From positions 249,555 through 313,554 of the forward strand of contig MNCI01028834.1 in assembly GCA_015680685.1 (NCBI GenBank): 64,000 nucleotides of DNA. The letters run 5' to 3'. The notes beneath the pieces are model-generated. The model did not search any database. It worked only from the letters and a program-made list of their open reading frames with translations, and was not told the DNA's origin. The stretch is from Gnetum montanum (lineage: Eukaryota; Streptophyta; Gnetopsida; Gnetales; Gnetaceae). Below, piece by piece: positions 35,906-48,900 of this stretch. The first letter of the stretch is position 1; the number at the start of each line of letters is the position of its first letter. The translations under genes were made by a program, and so were the position numbers.

Positions 35906-38900
35906 GTGAACAAGAACAAAAATGTGTTAACACTTAAAAAGAGAAAGCGAGTTCGTGTAGCTAGCATGGATGGATGGATGTGAAATGAATGAGAAATAAT
36001 CGTACAATGGGTGTTATTTGGGCAAGAAGTAGTGAGGTTTCTATGCTACGTGTAATTGCTTCTTAACCCATCGTGAATTGGGTGAGGTGTAAGGCTGAGA
36101 CACTTTGCTATGACCTTCACCTATATCATTGTCCTTCACTTGGTAGGGAAACTCTGCCCATGTGTTTTTGTTTTCTGAACCAGCATGTTGAGCTGGTTCT
36201 TTTACTGAACGGTTAGTTGCAGAGATAGGTGCTTCATTCTCAAAAGTTATTACCTTTGAGCCTTGTTATATATCCATGTTATTGATAGCTTGCGTAGCTA
36301 CCTCATCACCCTAGATTACCACCTCCCTCCCTGCATAGGGCAGATGGATCTCCTAGTGTATGGACGAAGAGATAGCCCTAAGTTGTGCTAACCATAACCT
36401 CCCCACGATCAGGTTAAACCAAGGAATCTCTTCAACCACGATGAACATTACATTTGTGGGGATTTTGTCCCCCGCCATGAAGTCAATGTGGACCATGCCT
36501 TTTACCATGACACATACCCCATTAAATGACTTTAGGCATGATGTTTTTGTGGGTCTAATCTGGTCAACTAGACCTAGCTTGTCCATGATAGGGAAAGGGA
36601 TGACATTTGTAACAACCCCATCATCGACGTGTACCCTTCGGATCTTATGTTGGCTGACTCGAATTGTGATGAACAAGGATGCTGTAGTCACCTAACCCTT
36701 TTTAGGATATCACCTAATGGAATCATTGCTAAAAGTCAGTTGGGATGGCTAAGGTTTTGCAGGTGTAGAAGGAAGCATGACCAAGTGGATCATCTTCTCT
36801 TCCACTGGCATGTTCTCATCAATCGGAATTATCGTTAACATGTAGACCAAAGCCTCATAGTATGCGGTAGATTTCATGATCAAGTCGTACAAGCTCAGCA
36901 TAGTGTTTTTCTATTTCAGAGCCTATTTGACCTGAGTGAGAGCATTCAATAGATCTTGGCCACCCTCATGTTGACTTCCCTTTTCCTCTTCTATTCGTCC
37001 CAGGAGATGAATTTCCTAAGGAGGGACAATTTTGGGTCTGGGATCAGACCCTTTTGGGTGAGGTGGCAAAGACTATGTGGGCATAGCAATGTTTCCTTTT
37101 GCCAATGAGGACATAGATGTGGCGGATGAAGGCATAGTCTTGGAAGTACCTGGGGTAATACTTTCCCTCAACATCTCATCTGTGAAAAGCACTTCTCATT
37201 TCTTAGGACGAGAAGGCTATAAGGATATCTTATGTGTGCAGTGGGGGCTATTGAATGGTTTGGCCCCTTGATAAATAATGGAGCTAATGGTGTTAGTGCA
37301 TGCAGTGGTGCAATTTTGCAAATAGGTGGTGTAAGGGTGGATGCCTAGGGAATGGGTGATGTAGGGGTGGATGCCTAGGGAGGGACTCTTAAGATGAAAA
37401 GTTGTTGCAGGTTCTTGTTAGCCGCTGGTGGTACTGGTGCGCTACTCAGAGGCACATGGACCACAAATGGTTGCTAGGGTGATTTAGGATTACTATCAAT
37501 GCTGATGGTGTTGATGATGTAGTTGGTGTTATTGGCATTAAGGAGATCTATGTAGACTTAGAGGGATTGATTCTTAGGACGTATTGGGTTGCTTTTGTCT
37601 AGCACCAGTTTTCCTTGATCAATCATCCTTTGGATGTCATCCTTCAATGCCATACAGTAATCTGTATCGTGACCACACTATTGGTGATAGTCACAAAACC
37701 ATTCTATCTTGAAACCCTTAGGAACTGGGGGCTCATTGGGTAAGGTGAAAGAGGGGTTCCTAAGGAGCTCACAATACCGCTGGTGTTTCCTAGCTCCCTC
37801 TTCTAACTTCTGCTTGTGTTGGATGTACCCTGCTACCAGTAGTTGCTTCAAAAGATCTGAAGGCTTGACTAGTAGTGGGGCATATTTTGAGGGTCTTTAC
37901 CCTAAAAGTTAGGTTTGGGTGGTGTAGATGCCTTAGGCGTGGATGTGGAGGTTTGAGATGTGTTTCCCTGCTTGGGCATGAGGTTAGTTGTAGGTGCAAC
38001 TAATTTCTTGTTGTTCTTATTACTATTGTTGGGTTTGGCTTCATTGGCCACAATGGCCACTATGGCCACTATGGCTATTGCAGCCTTACCCTTGTCCTTA
38101 TCCTTCTTCGTGAAGGTGTTCTTATATGTAACATAGGTCAAGTCTTTGCTCACCTTAGCCGCATCTTGTATGCTCTTAGTTTGAGTGAAAGCCTGACTAA
38201 GAGTGCAAGGAGTGAGATAGTACAACCTAGACTTAATAAAGTCATTCACTACACCCTTAAAGATGACTAGCAAGTGGGCCTCTACGATAGGCTCACGGAT
38301 TTTGTTAAGGGCCGTGCTCCAACGTTCGATGAGCTTCTAGACTGGTTCTAGAGGATTCTACTTTACACTCATTAGTTGATCTAGTGTGACTTTTGATTTC
38401 AAGTTGTACTTGAAATGTGTCACAAATTGGATCAGCAACTCCTCTAGAGTTGAGATGGATGAGCATGGCAACGCGCGGTACTAATCTAAGGCTTTTCTAG
38501 TTAGAGACATGGCAAAGACATGGATAATCGTATGCAACCATTGTTGTAGCAGAAGGGACTCAGACCTAAATGTAACAAGACATGCATTGGAATCCCCCTC
38601 CCTATTATATTTCGTGAAGTGGGGGAGTGATATCCCTGGGAGTAACGTTAATGTAGGGATTGCTGGGTTGATGGGATAGTCCTAATAAAAGTCCATGGCT
38701 TGTACCATATTAGACCCGATAGCATTGAGGCATTTTATTTCATATATAAGGATTTGGATAAGTTGGAATGCTTGATCCAGACTTGGGGATGATGTAGATG
38801 GTTGGGAAACTGTCAAAGAAGCTCCCATCTGTGGGGTGATAGAGGTAGCAATGTGGTCGATTAGCAATGCTGTTGGGATGGCCCCTGTGAATGGTGCTGC

Positions 38901-39395
38901 GTAAGGCATCCACCACCTGATAGGTGGTGCTATTAAAGCAGAAACCATGGGTTGAGCTATGGGATAGGATTCTTGAGTCACCAATGGAATAGACCATAGT
39001 CCCGCACTAGGTTGTACCATTTGTAGGGCTTGGTAGGTTTGATGGCTAGCATAGTGAGACATCTGCGATGGTAGCGTAGTAGGAGGAGAAGTGCACGGGG
39101 TCCTCCATGTACATGAGCCTGGGCCCACCACTGACAGTGGGACAGGTGTGAACACAGGAATGGAAGCAGAAGCTACATGTTATTATGAAGTGGGTATGGT
39201 GTGAATGTAAGGTAGGGTAGCCGTGGTTGGTATGTGTTGCAAAGCAAACAAGGATTGGTGTACAGCTATCGGAGGAGTAGTGACTGAGGCTAAAACAGGA
39301 ATGTAGGCATGTTGATACATTGAGGACATGATACAGCTACCCATGATAGGTGGAACTATAGATTGCGATGGTGTAGCTATGATCCTAAAGTAAGC

Positions 39396-41930
39396 TGAAA
39401 CACCACTAATTTCAACTTAGCATTTTCAAATAGAAATTTGTATGCCTTAATGATTCCTCCGCGATTCAAAGATGGAAGCCCAATTAAAGCAAAGCTAACA
39501 CAAGTAGCAGGTTGGCAGCCATGATTTGGATTATTCAGGCCTCAAAGGCACCCTGCACTAGTTTCCATGGCTGTAGCAGCAGCACATGATCTGCTCCACT
39601 GGCTGCGCGCAGCCAAGCACTGTTCACCCCATTTCGTGCACCTCACATGCTTCCTGCATAGAATGTTGCTCACCTTGCCACCACTGTTGTCTCCTCCTGC
39701 ATGGCCTGCCCTGCTATTTCCTCTTCTGTAGATTCCGCGTTGATGACCCTGCAAATGCTGCATTGCTGATTCTGCCATCTCTGTTCCTGTGTTGCTGCTG
39801 TTTTCTGCCGTTGTTGTCTCTTGCGCCCACCACTTCACATCTTCTGCCTCTGCATCGCTGCTTCCTCTGCGCCTATGCATCGTTGTTTCTACTGTTGCTG
39901 TATCGCTGTTTCTGCTGCACCACCACCCTCTGATGCATCGCTAACTCCCGCGTTGCCTGCCACATCATTGTCCCCCACCACCGTGCCTGCCACGCTGTTG
40001 TTTGCTTCCTACTATCACTATTTTTTGGCTGTTGTACTGTTTTCTGGCTGTCGCGTCCCTGCTGCCGCGTCGCTGACGTCTCGTCCACTACCGCGCTGCC
40101 ACGTTGCTGTCCTACGCCTATAGTGTTGCCACCCCTCTGCTTGTCGCGTCGCCCTCCCTCAGCCGCACACTCCACTTCCATCTCCGTCGCCTTCACCATC
40201 AACGATTCCGGCACAACCGAGCAGAGACACCAGCAACGCAGTCATTACCAAGCGCCACCGATGACTCCGTGGCACCTGCACCTACACCACTACTTCTGTT
40301 TTTCTCCCTCCCGCTGCTGCTGCCTACTACCGTGTCCCTGCTCCCGCTCTCGAGCCTGCAGTCGCACCTGCCACTACTGCGTTGTGCCTGCGCGTCACTG
40401 TCTCTGATCCTGCTACGCCACGTCATTGTCGTGCTTGTCGTTTCTGTTTCGCCACTGCCGCGCTGCTGTTCCACCCCTGCCGCGTCACCAATCCTACGCT
40501 GCCTCTGTCACATCGCTACATCCTCTTGTCTGCCATGTTGCTGTCTTGTCGCGCTACCTTTTTTTTTCTGCTCCAGCTGCTCGCCGCCGCCCTCTGTGCT
40601 CCCGTCGCACAGTCTGCTACTCGCCACACGATTTCCTATGCTGCTACTTCGCTGTCACTGCCACCTCGCGCCCTCTGCCGGCTACTCCACCTCTGCCACC
40701 ATCAGTATTAGCATCATCACCGACGAGCATGACGTTCAAACACAGACGGAGCATCAGCAGTACCCTCAGCTTTTACAGCGCACAAGATCCTCCCATAATC
40801 ATTTACGAAAACAGGTACAGAATGATGAACGACGAGTCGCTGCCCCTAGAAAATAAATTGCAAGATGAGCAGAGAATTAAGTACACAAGTTAATACTTAG
40901 AAAGTTTGGCGGAAGCAATCAGGAATGGATCCAGCACCAGAGGATATTTTGGGTGGTTGTGTTTGGGCTCTTCATAGGATTCAGAGTTGGGTATGGGCTA
41001 TGGACATGAAACTCCAAGTGTCAGTACACTTTGAGTTGGCCAAGGCACCTTGTTTACATCCTGCAAGTCACGATAAAATATATTTTAATATGACATAATT
41101 TTTCAAGCAGATCGGGGTTGGAGCCAATCTAAGCTTTCTAAAGTTTTACTACTCAAGGGCTTGTATTTTTAATTATTTGTATTTTTTATGGGCTCAAATC
41201 ACCCATAAGTTGTAAAATACATTGAACCTGGCCAAGGAAGGCAAATTGCCAACACATATCCAACTCATGTACAACTCTCAAACATGGATACATTGAACCT
41301 GGTCAAAGCAAACCCTAGCCAAAACCTATAAATACCCTACCAATTCACACAAATCGGGAGGAGAAGAAGCAAGAGGAGAACAAGAACAACAAGAATAAGG
41401 AGGCAAAGAGAAGCAAAGCAAAAGTAGCAAGAAGGAGAAGAAGATTGGAGGAGGCAAAGATTGGAGAAATTGGCGATTCCGAAGGAGGATAAAACTTGCA
41501 ATCCTTGGGCGCTCGGCACATTCGATTTTTGGCTTCCAAGTTCTTCTCATATCGTCACATCATCCTGTCACATTTTTCCGGGGCTAGGCGTTTGACTTGC
41601 CATTCACACTTGTGCAACTATGCTTTGACCGGTGCACATTTTTTTTAAAACAATATAATACAGTTTCATCATTGTCTCCTATTTACATTATTTACTTTGG
41701 TTTATGCTTTGTTTGCAATATAATTCTATTCACGTATGCTTATTTACATTTCGTATCATTGTTTACATTTCGTTTACATCCTGTTTACGATAACCTCAGC
41801 GCTAGCCGTAGCTTACGCTCGGGGAAGTCCTTGGCTGATTTGTGTGCAAACCATCCAAGGCACTCTGTGGCTACCCAATGATCCCTCAGTGTTTGTTTCC
41901 TTTCCAGCCTCATGCCGACAATTTAGGTCA
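39396..41930 (+). mobile_element. Probable solo LTR of another retrotransposon inside gag of B
   Basis: About 2.5 kb of unrelated DNA splits the gag of B. It begins near a TGAAACACC and ends near a CA around 41.92-41.93 kb. It has a TATA box at 41327-41334 followed by a purine-rich transcribed-looking stretch. The first part, 39.54-40.75 kb, is unusually GC- and CT-rich, with simple CTGC/GTTG-like composition; its long open frames on both strands are low-complexity artefacts. No primer site, pol or second LTR is visible. Exact ends and target duplication are not resolved. Confidence 0.5.
41327..41334 (+). promoter_or_regulatory. TATA box in the inserted LTR
   Basis: CCTATAAATACCC followed 15-20 bp later by CACACAAATCGGGAGG is a typical plant LTR promoter arrangement. 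Confidence 0.6.
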
Positions 41931-42490
41931 GTATAGGAGCGGTGACTGACAATGGGTTGGTCCAGAAAGACTAAGTAGGAGGGACATTGGCAGGGTTGGT
42001 TTGACCTCCCCCATTGGATTGAGAATCCAGTACCTCCTATCCATCTTGGAAAGCCTCATCATGATGAGATGCTCTGTCTTGTGACTCCCCAAGCCTAGTC
42101 ACCTAGATCAGCTGATCTAAAAGCCATTGGTTCATTTGTGTTAAAGGGATGGAAGCACCGGGAGTGGGAAAAAATTCCTTCCCATTACAGTAGGAGAACT
42201 CGAAGCTACATTTGTCTTTGAGCTCTTGTGCATATAAGGGAAGGTTTTCCTGCACTTTTGCATAGAGAAAGTTATATTGCTTGTGTTATTGAGCCAAGCC
42301 CTTAGGTCCTCGATTTTGGATCCTAAGGGATCAATGTGGCCCCAACACTGGGCTGGGCGGCTACTCGACACCTATGATGCCTTGAATAGTGAAGGGAATC
42401 TTGAGGTTAGAGATAGCAACAATGGTAGTTGAAGAAGTCATTCTTGTAAGGCCAAAAGAGTCACAAACAAGGAAAACAAGGAGATCTTGT

Positions 42491-42815
42491 GGCGATCTAA
42501 GGTTTTATGTCCTGTAGGGTCCCAGAAGAACCATCGAAGCGACCGATTTGCACCACATAGTACGTAAAAAATCACAAAAGGGTGTAACATTTACACTAGC
42601 ATGTACTGAGGTACAAAAAGCATGCAGGACTACCATGATTCCAAAGGATCAAATGGCGATCAGAGGCTTTATGTCTTGCAGGGTTTTGAAGGAACCATTG
42701 AAGTGACTGATCTGTACCACACGATGCATAAACAATCACTAAATGGTGTCAATTTCATGCTAGTGTGTGTTGGGGTACAGAATGCATACAAGACTATCAT
42801 AAAACATAGAAAAGG
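42491..42815 (-). repeat. Tandem duplication in the leader of element B
   Basis: Two copies of a 164-bp unit, recognised by GGCGATC, TTTTATGTC or CTTTATGTC, and ACCATGATT or ACTATCAT, lie between primer site and gag. Element C has similar-sized tandem duplications in the same place but with different sequence. Confidence 0.75.
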
Positions 42816-42825
42816 CACCAAAAGG

Positions 42826-42842
42826 CCCTCCTTCTAGTGCTA
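42826..42842 (-). other. Primer binding site of element B, tRNA-Asn type
   Basis: On the - strand TAGCACTAGAAGGAGGG starts 6 bp after the LTR end. It matches the complement of the plant tRNA-Asn 3' end (TGGCGCTAGAAGGAGGA) with three differences, two of them G-to-A. Confidence 0.75.
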
Positions 42843-42848
42843 GAAAAT

Positions 42849-44653
42849 TGTAGCAACCGAAAATGTCGGAGGCTGAAAAACACCGAGAGGTCATCGGTCG
42901 GACAGTCTTAATGCCGAATCTGCCCGAGGGCCATGTTGGATAAAACAGAAACAGGGTGTCCTTAATGGTCTATTTGATCAGACAGGGACTTAATCGGTGT
43001 CTCTAAACCTTTTGCAAATATTTGATTTGAAAGTAATGCTCATAACTTAAAATAATAATTTTTAAATGCAAAAATGTGAAAAACAAAGTAAAATGTAATG
43101 ATAAGAAGGAAAGAAAAGTAAACTGAAGTTAGGGAAATGCACCACTTAAAGATTATGGATTTACTCTATTAAGGTGGATACAATTAGTTACGCAACACTG
43201 GGAAGCACAGAGATCCCAAGAGTAACTAGGATGTTCATAGCAAACCAACAATGCACTTGAACATAGACTTGAGAATTGACAATGCAAAAAAAATGCTACA
43301 AGGACAGCCCAGTTAGCTTGAAAAAAAGCGGGATTTTGTTTTGCTAACTAGTTATAGGATTTGCTAACTGCTCATGTTTTCCAACTTTTTTTTTGGAACA
43401 ACACAAATTCTTGCCAACTGATTAAATTTGCTTACAAAATGCCAACTTGCTAACTTGCCAACTTGCCAACTTGCTAACCTGCTACAAAATTTTCCAACTC
43501 TTTAAACGTTGCTCGTCGGGGTATTTATAGGATCAGGAGCATGCGAGAGATGTGGCTTGGATGCCACATGTCCTGGACCTACAAGATGTTGACATGTCCA
43601 TGCTGCATGGACATGAAAAGCTGATTGACAAGCCTACCATGCTATAATTATGCTATCAGAACATGGAGATGTGTACCAACGATGCAAACAAGTGAATTGC
43701 ATTGACGTAGTGTAGCTACCTACTACGTTGTGCTATGCTTTGGAGCATAGTATGTTGGTGTAGCATAGCAGCTTGCTACACTATGCTACGCTTTGAAACA
43801 TAACATGTTGGCATAGCATAGCAACTTGCTACGTTGTGCTACACTATGCAACATAGCATAGCGTAGCTAGTAGTTTGAATAAGAAACTTGTGTTGGAGCC
43901 TATGGCATGTGCTAGAAGCTTTTGAAGCATTCTAACTAGTTTTGCATGTTTGTGTAACATAGCATAGCGTAGCAGCTGGTCTTAACTATGAAAATGCTGA
44001 TAGTTTGCAACCTTTGTTCTTTGCAACCTTTGCTGAACCAACATTTTGAGATGCCTTTTGTCATTTTTGCACAATTACTACGCTGTGCTACACTATGTAG
44101 CATAGTGTAGCGTAGCAGCCAACATAGCTTGCTTTTTGCTAATTTTGTTACTTTTTGGTAAAAGGAGCCATTGCCGAAGGACTTGGAGTCGAGCGAGACA
44201 ACTAATTTTAAAGGCCAAAGGTGCTTACCGAGTGCAATTGGAATCACTAAGTAAGCTAGGCCGTTCTGTCTAGCTTTTGCTACGCCATGCTATGCTGCGT
44301 AGCATAGCATAGTGTAGCACTTCATCCTACAATTGTCTTGTGAGGCTTGCTATGCTACATAGCATAACATAGCGTAGCAAACTTCTTGACTAGAAAAATT
44401 GTCGAACTATTTTGTGTAGCCTGAGCATTGCTATCAACTCTACACATTGCTCTAGAGTAGGATGTCAGCTGGATGAACTACCCAGGTGGGCAGGATGGAG
44501 GGTCCATTGAGCTTGTCAACACTAGGAGTAGAAAACTTGCCGACCTGGACAGTCCAAACTCAGAGCATCCATCTCCTGGAGAACTACCATGACACTACAT
44601 GAATTACAAGAACCTGGTGAAGCAAACATGCCTTGGAAATTTAGGGTGTTTCA
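42849..44653 (-). mobile_element. 5' LTR of element B
   Basis: Aligns with 23007-24746 end to end. TATA box (- strand) at 43522-43529. Palindromes built from TAGCATAGCGTAGCA lie at about 43.70-43.87, 43.95-43.98, 44.08-44.12, 44.28-44.32 and 44.35-44.38 kb. Confidence 0.9.
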
Positions 44654-44658
44654 GTTTG
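44654..44658. repeat. Right target-site copy of element B
   Basis: GTTTG directly after the LTR end GTTTCA; pairs with GTTGG at 23002-23006. Confidence 0.6.
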
Positions 44659-45945
44659 CTTAGAAAAAATTCATGAACTTATATGTGAAATGTTAAAAAT
44701 GACATAAAAACTTGATTGCATGACCTTAGAAAAGTAGTCATAACTCCATCATTATTAATCTATATTAAACAAGACAATAGCCATTGGTAAGCTTAAATAT
44801 AGGGCTACATGTCCATAACATCAAAGTGTGAAAATATGTAGGCATTTTCTTAAAAACAATACACAACATTACTTGATTTTTTCATGAAAAAAGCTAAAAT
44901 TCCTAAAGTCCAACTTAACATAGTCTTAGAATAATAGCCAAAATAGCCAAAACAATCAATACTCATTAGAAAACACATCAAAATAATGGGGTTGGATTAT
45001 TTTGAAATTTAATTTTGAAAAATATTTTGGCCTAGATCTATGAAAAATGGCCATATCCCCAAATATAGAAAAAAAAGCATGAAAACAAGCTTGATCTATG
45101 TAGATCTTAGGCCAAAACAATGAAAAGACCATATATCTATCTATAAATGGAAGCAATAAGAGGTGGGATTTCATTAGAATTTTTTTTACTCCCTCTGTCA
45201 ATGTAGATCTAAGAAAAATGGCCCTACAAGTAGCAAGAAAAACACAAGAAAAGAAATAAATGGCTAGAAAACAAAGCAAAAATGGGTAGAGCAACAATGG
45301 ATAAAGCTTGGATCAAAATGGATCTAGGTAGCCCTAATAGATCCCTTACTCATTCATCCACCTTCTACATCCTTAGATTCTAACTCTTCCCTCCACATTG
45401 TTTTGGTGTCATGGTAGGCTCAACACAAGAAGTAGTTTGAAACTAAGAAGAATAGGACTTATATGCTATGCAAGAAAAAATGAATGCTTCCACACTGAGG
45501 ATAGGTTTCTTGTACCACAAAACTCTTTGCTAGAGCTCTCCTCTAATGCACAATTTTTAATAATGACAACTGTGATTGAAAAACTTGTGAAATTTGGCAT
45601 TAAAACACATCTAAACCTATACGTCCACCTCCAAACCCCAGTTGCCCATTTAGTGCACCATAACTTCAAGTGCATTGAAGTGAAAGGGGGGGAAAGTCTC
45701 TTCCGCACTAATATTCATGGAAAATACCTTCATTTTTGAAAATTTTAAATTTTTGGGTTGTAGACCCCTCCATATACTTTCCTTCTTAGCCAAAAGTTTG
45801 CATCAATGTTGGGTTTTAATCGTTTAAACACCTAGAAAAATAACTTAGCATTAACTCCCATGAATCCATGCTAGGAATATCATACCCAACATAGATACAT
45901 GCATGCAATTTTCTAAAAACCCTTAAAACATTAGCTTTTTGCCAT
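44659..45945. other. Element C sequence right of the B insertion, no gene assigned
   Basis: AT-rich. One stretch near 45.40-45.74 kb is open on both strands (113 codons on +) but matches no exon of the antisense gene that I can see. It probably belongs to the first intron of that gene. Confidence 0.45.
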
Positions 45946-45949
45946 TTTA

Positions 45950-48900
45950 GTAATCAAATCTAACTTTCCTCAACCCCAGGCTCCCAAAAGGGATGGAACA
46001 TGGACAAATCTAGGTAATTTAGGTTTTCATGCTAAGGAAATAGTACCTAGCATGGAAGAAGAGGGGTAATAGCTATTCTTACCCTCAACACCAATATAGC
46101 CCAAGTTTCATCCCTGAAATGGCTAGGATGACCTAGAACCCTCCAACAATCCCCGAGAGCCTTGAAACATCATCAAACCTAGTCAAAACTGGTTGAAATC
46201 TTGGGATTTGGTCTTTTCACACTAGGAAAGGGTTCATCCATGCTTAGCATCTCATCCCCAATGTGGATAGCTAGGAGGAAGCCAAAAATAACCTAAATTG
46301 ACTACCTAGTAACCATTTCTCAAAGCTTGGTGATCCCTAGACCTTGTCGAAACACTCTAAAGCTTTTGAATTCTCTAAAAGTGATCAAATATGGTACAAA
46401 ACTACCATTTCCATCTCATCCACACTAGGGCCATATTCATGGAAGAAAGAGGGGAATTACATGAGGCACTTAGGATCCCCTAGACTACTAGATGTTGACA
46501 TCTAGTATTGATCATTGACATCGACAACCCTAGAGACTAACATGCATGGTCTATTGGCTGTTGAACTAACCTAGATATAACTTTCTTGGTTCTTCCATGA
46601 GACCTCTTCCATGATTCCTAGCATAGAAAATGAGGATGAGTGGCTAGGAAATTCATCGAGGATCCCAAAAAGAAGAAAATGATCTCAAATTACCTTATAC
46701 CTAATACTAGGACCTTGATAGCCTTTCTAGAAGGAAGTAGAATTAAAAAATCAACTCCCTAAGGTTCTTTTACATTAGGGATGATCCCCTCCACATTGAA
46801 CATCCTAGTCCTAGCATGAATGGAAGGGGAAAAGCCAAAACTATGAATGTTTGCATGTATTTGAAATTTTGAAAGCAACCCAACCCTTCCGAAAGCCATC
46901 GGGCTTTTGGAAACCACCTATAATGATCAATACTTGTCTTCTCTTGGTTCTCCACGTTGATGGGATCCTTTCCATGCTAAGCATCCCACTCTTAGCATGG
47001 ATAGAATCGGGGAAGCCTAAAAACACACTCACAACCTTCATAATGACCAAATTTTGACCATAGACATTGATAGCCAATATGAACAATCCTATAAACACTC
47101 ATGCATAGCCAAAATTGCCAAAAATAGGTAAAAATCATAGTCCCTTAGTGCCTTCATGCTAATAACCCACTCTTCCATGTTAACTAGCATGGAAGAAAAG
47201 AGAAAGCTTTGGGAGAACTCCAAAGTAACCTCTAGAGACCTTAAATAGATAATAGAATGCCTTGCGTGTGTTCCAGGACCCTATGTACTCATCCAAGAAC
47301 ACTCAAACTCTTCAAAATTGATCATAAATAGTTAAAAATCCTTTCCCCCAATCTTCCATGTTTAGCATGGAAGTCCTAGTGTGGAAAAATAAGGAGAAAT
47401 CTAAAACATACCTAGTAACCATTGGAATAATTAAATTTTGATATTAGTTATTAGTAGTTAACATTAGCAACCTTAGAAGCTTGCATGCATAGCCAGAAAT
47501 AATAGAAAATGATAAAAATATAGGTCGCTCAATTCTTCCATAATAAGAGCCATCTCTTTCATGCTACCAAGCATGGAAGAAAGGGGGAAACATTGGGGGA
47601 ATTTCAAAATGATCTTTAGACACCTTAATTAGATACCTTACAGCCTCACATGAATCCTAAGTCTAATTTTACACCTTTTTGAGCTCTCAAACCTTGCAAA
47701 AATGACTAAAAAAAGTTGAAAAGCTAATCCCCCTAGTCTTCCACATTGAGCATGCTATCCCTAGCATGGAATATAGGGGGAAGCTAAAAAACCATCTAGG
47801 AAACCTCCAAAATAGGCCTCAAACCCTAATCCTTGACCCCAACAACCATGAAGGCACATATGCATAATTGATTAAGGCCAAAACTAGTCGAAATCTAGGA
47901 ATTATAATTCTTCCATGCTAGGGATCCCTTCTTCCATGCTTCCTAGTGTGAAGACTAGAGGGGGGACTTGTTTTGGATCCATAAATAGCTTAGAATGACA
48001 TCAAATGACATTGCATGCATCTTAAAACCTTCTCAGCACCCTTTGGAGCCTTTAAACCTCACGAAACTAATTTCAAATGGCCAAAGGTGGTTCCTCCTAG
48101 TCTTCTACACTAAGCTTCCTAGCCCTAGCATGAAAAAATGGGAAAAATATAAAAACACTATGGAGTAATAAATAATACCAAATTTTGACATGAAACCCTA
48201 GCCCTTGGTCCTAGTGACTTCAAAAGTTGACATGCATAGTCGATTACTACTCCAATTGACCTAGATCTAAGATTCTTACCTCATCCACACTAGAGTGGAC
48301 TCCCTCCATGCTGGGTAGTGTGGAAACAAGATGGATAGATACTTCTACACTTTTGGTGATAAGATGATGCTCTTAAAAGCCAAAGATCTACATTGGAGAA
48401 GCCTAGGATCTCATAGCCTTAAAATTTTTCTCATTTGACCTTATGTAATCTTCAAAATTCATTTTCTCCAATATTCCATGCTGGAGAGGAAGACCTTAGA
48501 TAACCTTGCATGACCTTCAAATGTATACAAAATCATCTAGAAATTTGCAAAATCATGACCTATAGTTCTAATTGCCTATAAAATTGGTCAATGTGCTTCC
48601 AAACCACTTTGAATTTACAAAATAAGTGACCCCATATTCTTCCACACTAGAGATACTATGCTCAATATGGAATAATGGGGAGAAGCCATTTCAACTTGTT
48701 TTGACAACCAAAAATACCACAAATTGCCTCAAAATGAAGCTAATGGATGCATGGCTCCTAGATCTAGGTTTCAGCTACTTATTTGACTATGTTTGACCTT
48801 TTTTTGGCTTGCACCTTGGTTCTCCAAGTTGAAATTCCTTTCTTCCACATTAGCTAACATGGAGACAAGGGTAGAAGGCTTTAAAGCTTACTTTTTGGCC

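Larger units (their letters stand above)
36041..42441 (-). pseudogene. gag-pro: gag-protease of element B, interrupted by a foreign LTR
   Basis: gag starts at the ATG at 42441 (MTSSTTIVAISNLK) and reads to about 41.94 kb. It resumes at about 39.39 kb (AYFRIIATPSQS) after an insertion. The central gag region at 38.27-37.9 kb (VVNDFIKSRLYYLTP) matches element C. A Tat-type zinc knuckle (FCDYHQ.CGHDTDYC) and ALKDDIQRMIDQGKL follow near 37.65 kb. Protease is at about 36.69-36.35 kb, with active-site DDG (VHVDDGVVTNVIP) and the NLIVGR motif. A tail of about 100 codons ends at the stop at 36041. The frame is broken by stops and shifts. Confidence 0.85.
23007..44653 (-). mobile_element. Element B: complete Tat-type retrotransposon nested in C
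   Basis: Read on the - strand it has a 5' LTR (44653-42849), tRNA-Asn primer site, gag and protease (42441-36041, interrupted by a foreign LTR), a hairpin array, an opposite-strand spliced gene (30999-35629 on +), a hairpin array, RT-RNase H-RNase H-integrase (30127-26647), a third hairpin array, a second opposite-strand ORF, a polypurine tract and a 3' LTR (24746-23007). Copy A has the same order. Total 21.6 kb, or about 19 kb without the foreign LTR. The two LTRs differ by many substitutions, so the insertion is old. Confidence 0.9.

Noticed and set aside
39542-40893. Several overlapping open frames of 90-250 codons on both strands
   Set aside because: They come from low-complexity C/T/G-rich sequence; no domain, codon bias or conservation supports a gene.
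41326-41550. Leu- and Ser-rich frames of 60-74 codons on the - strand
   Set aside because: They are the reverse of a purine-rich transcribed leader (GAGGAGAAGAAG type) in the inserted LTR.
45398-45739. 113-codon open frame on +
   Set aside because: Both strands are open, no homologue is seen in A, B or C coding parts, and it lies in an intron-like region.
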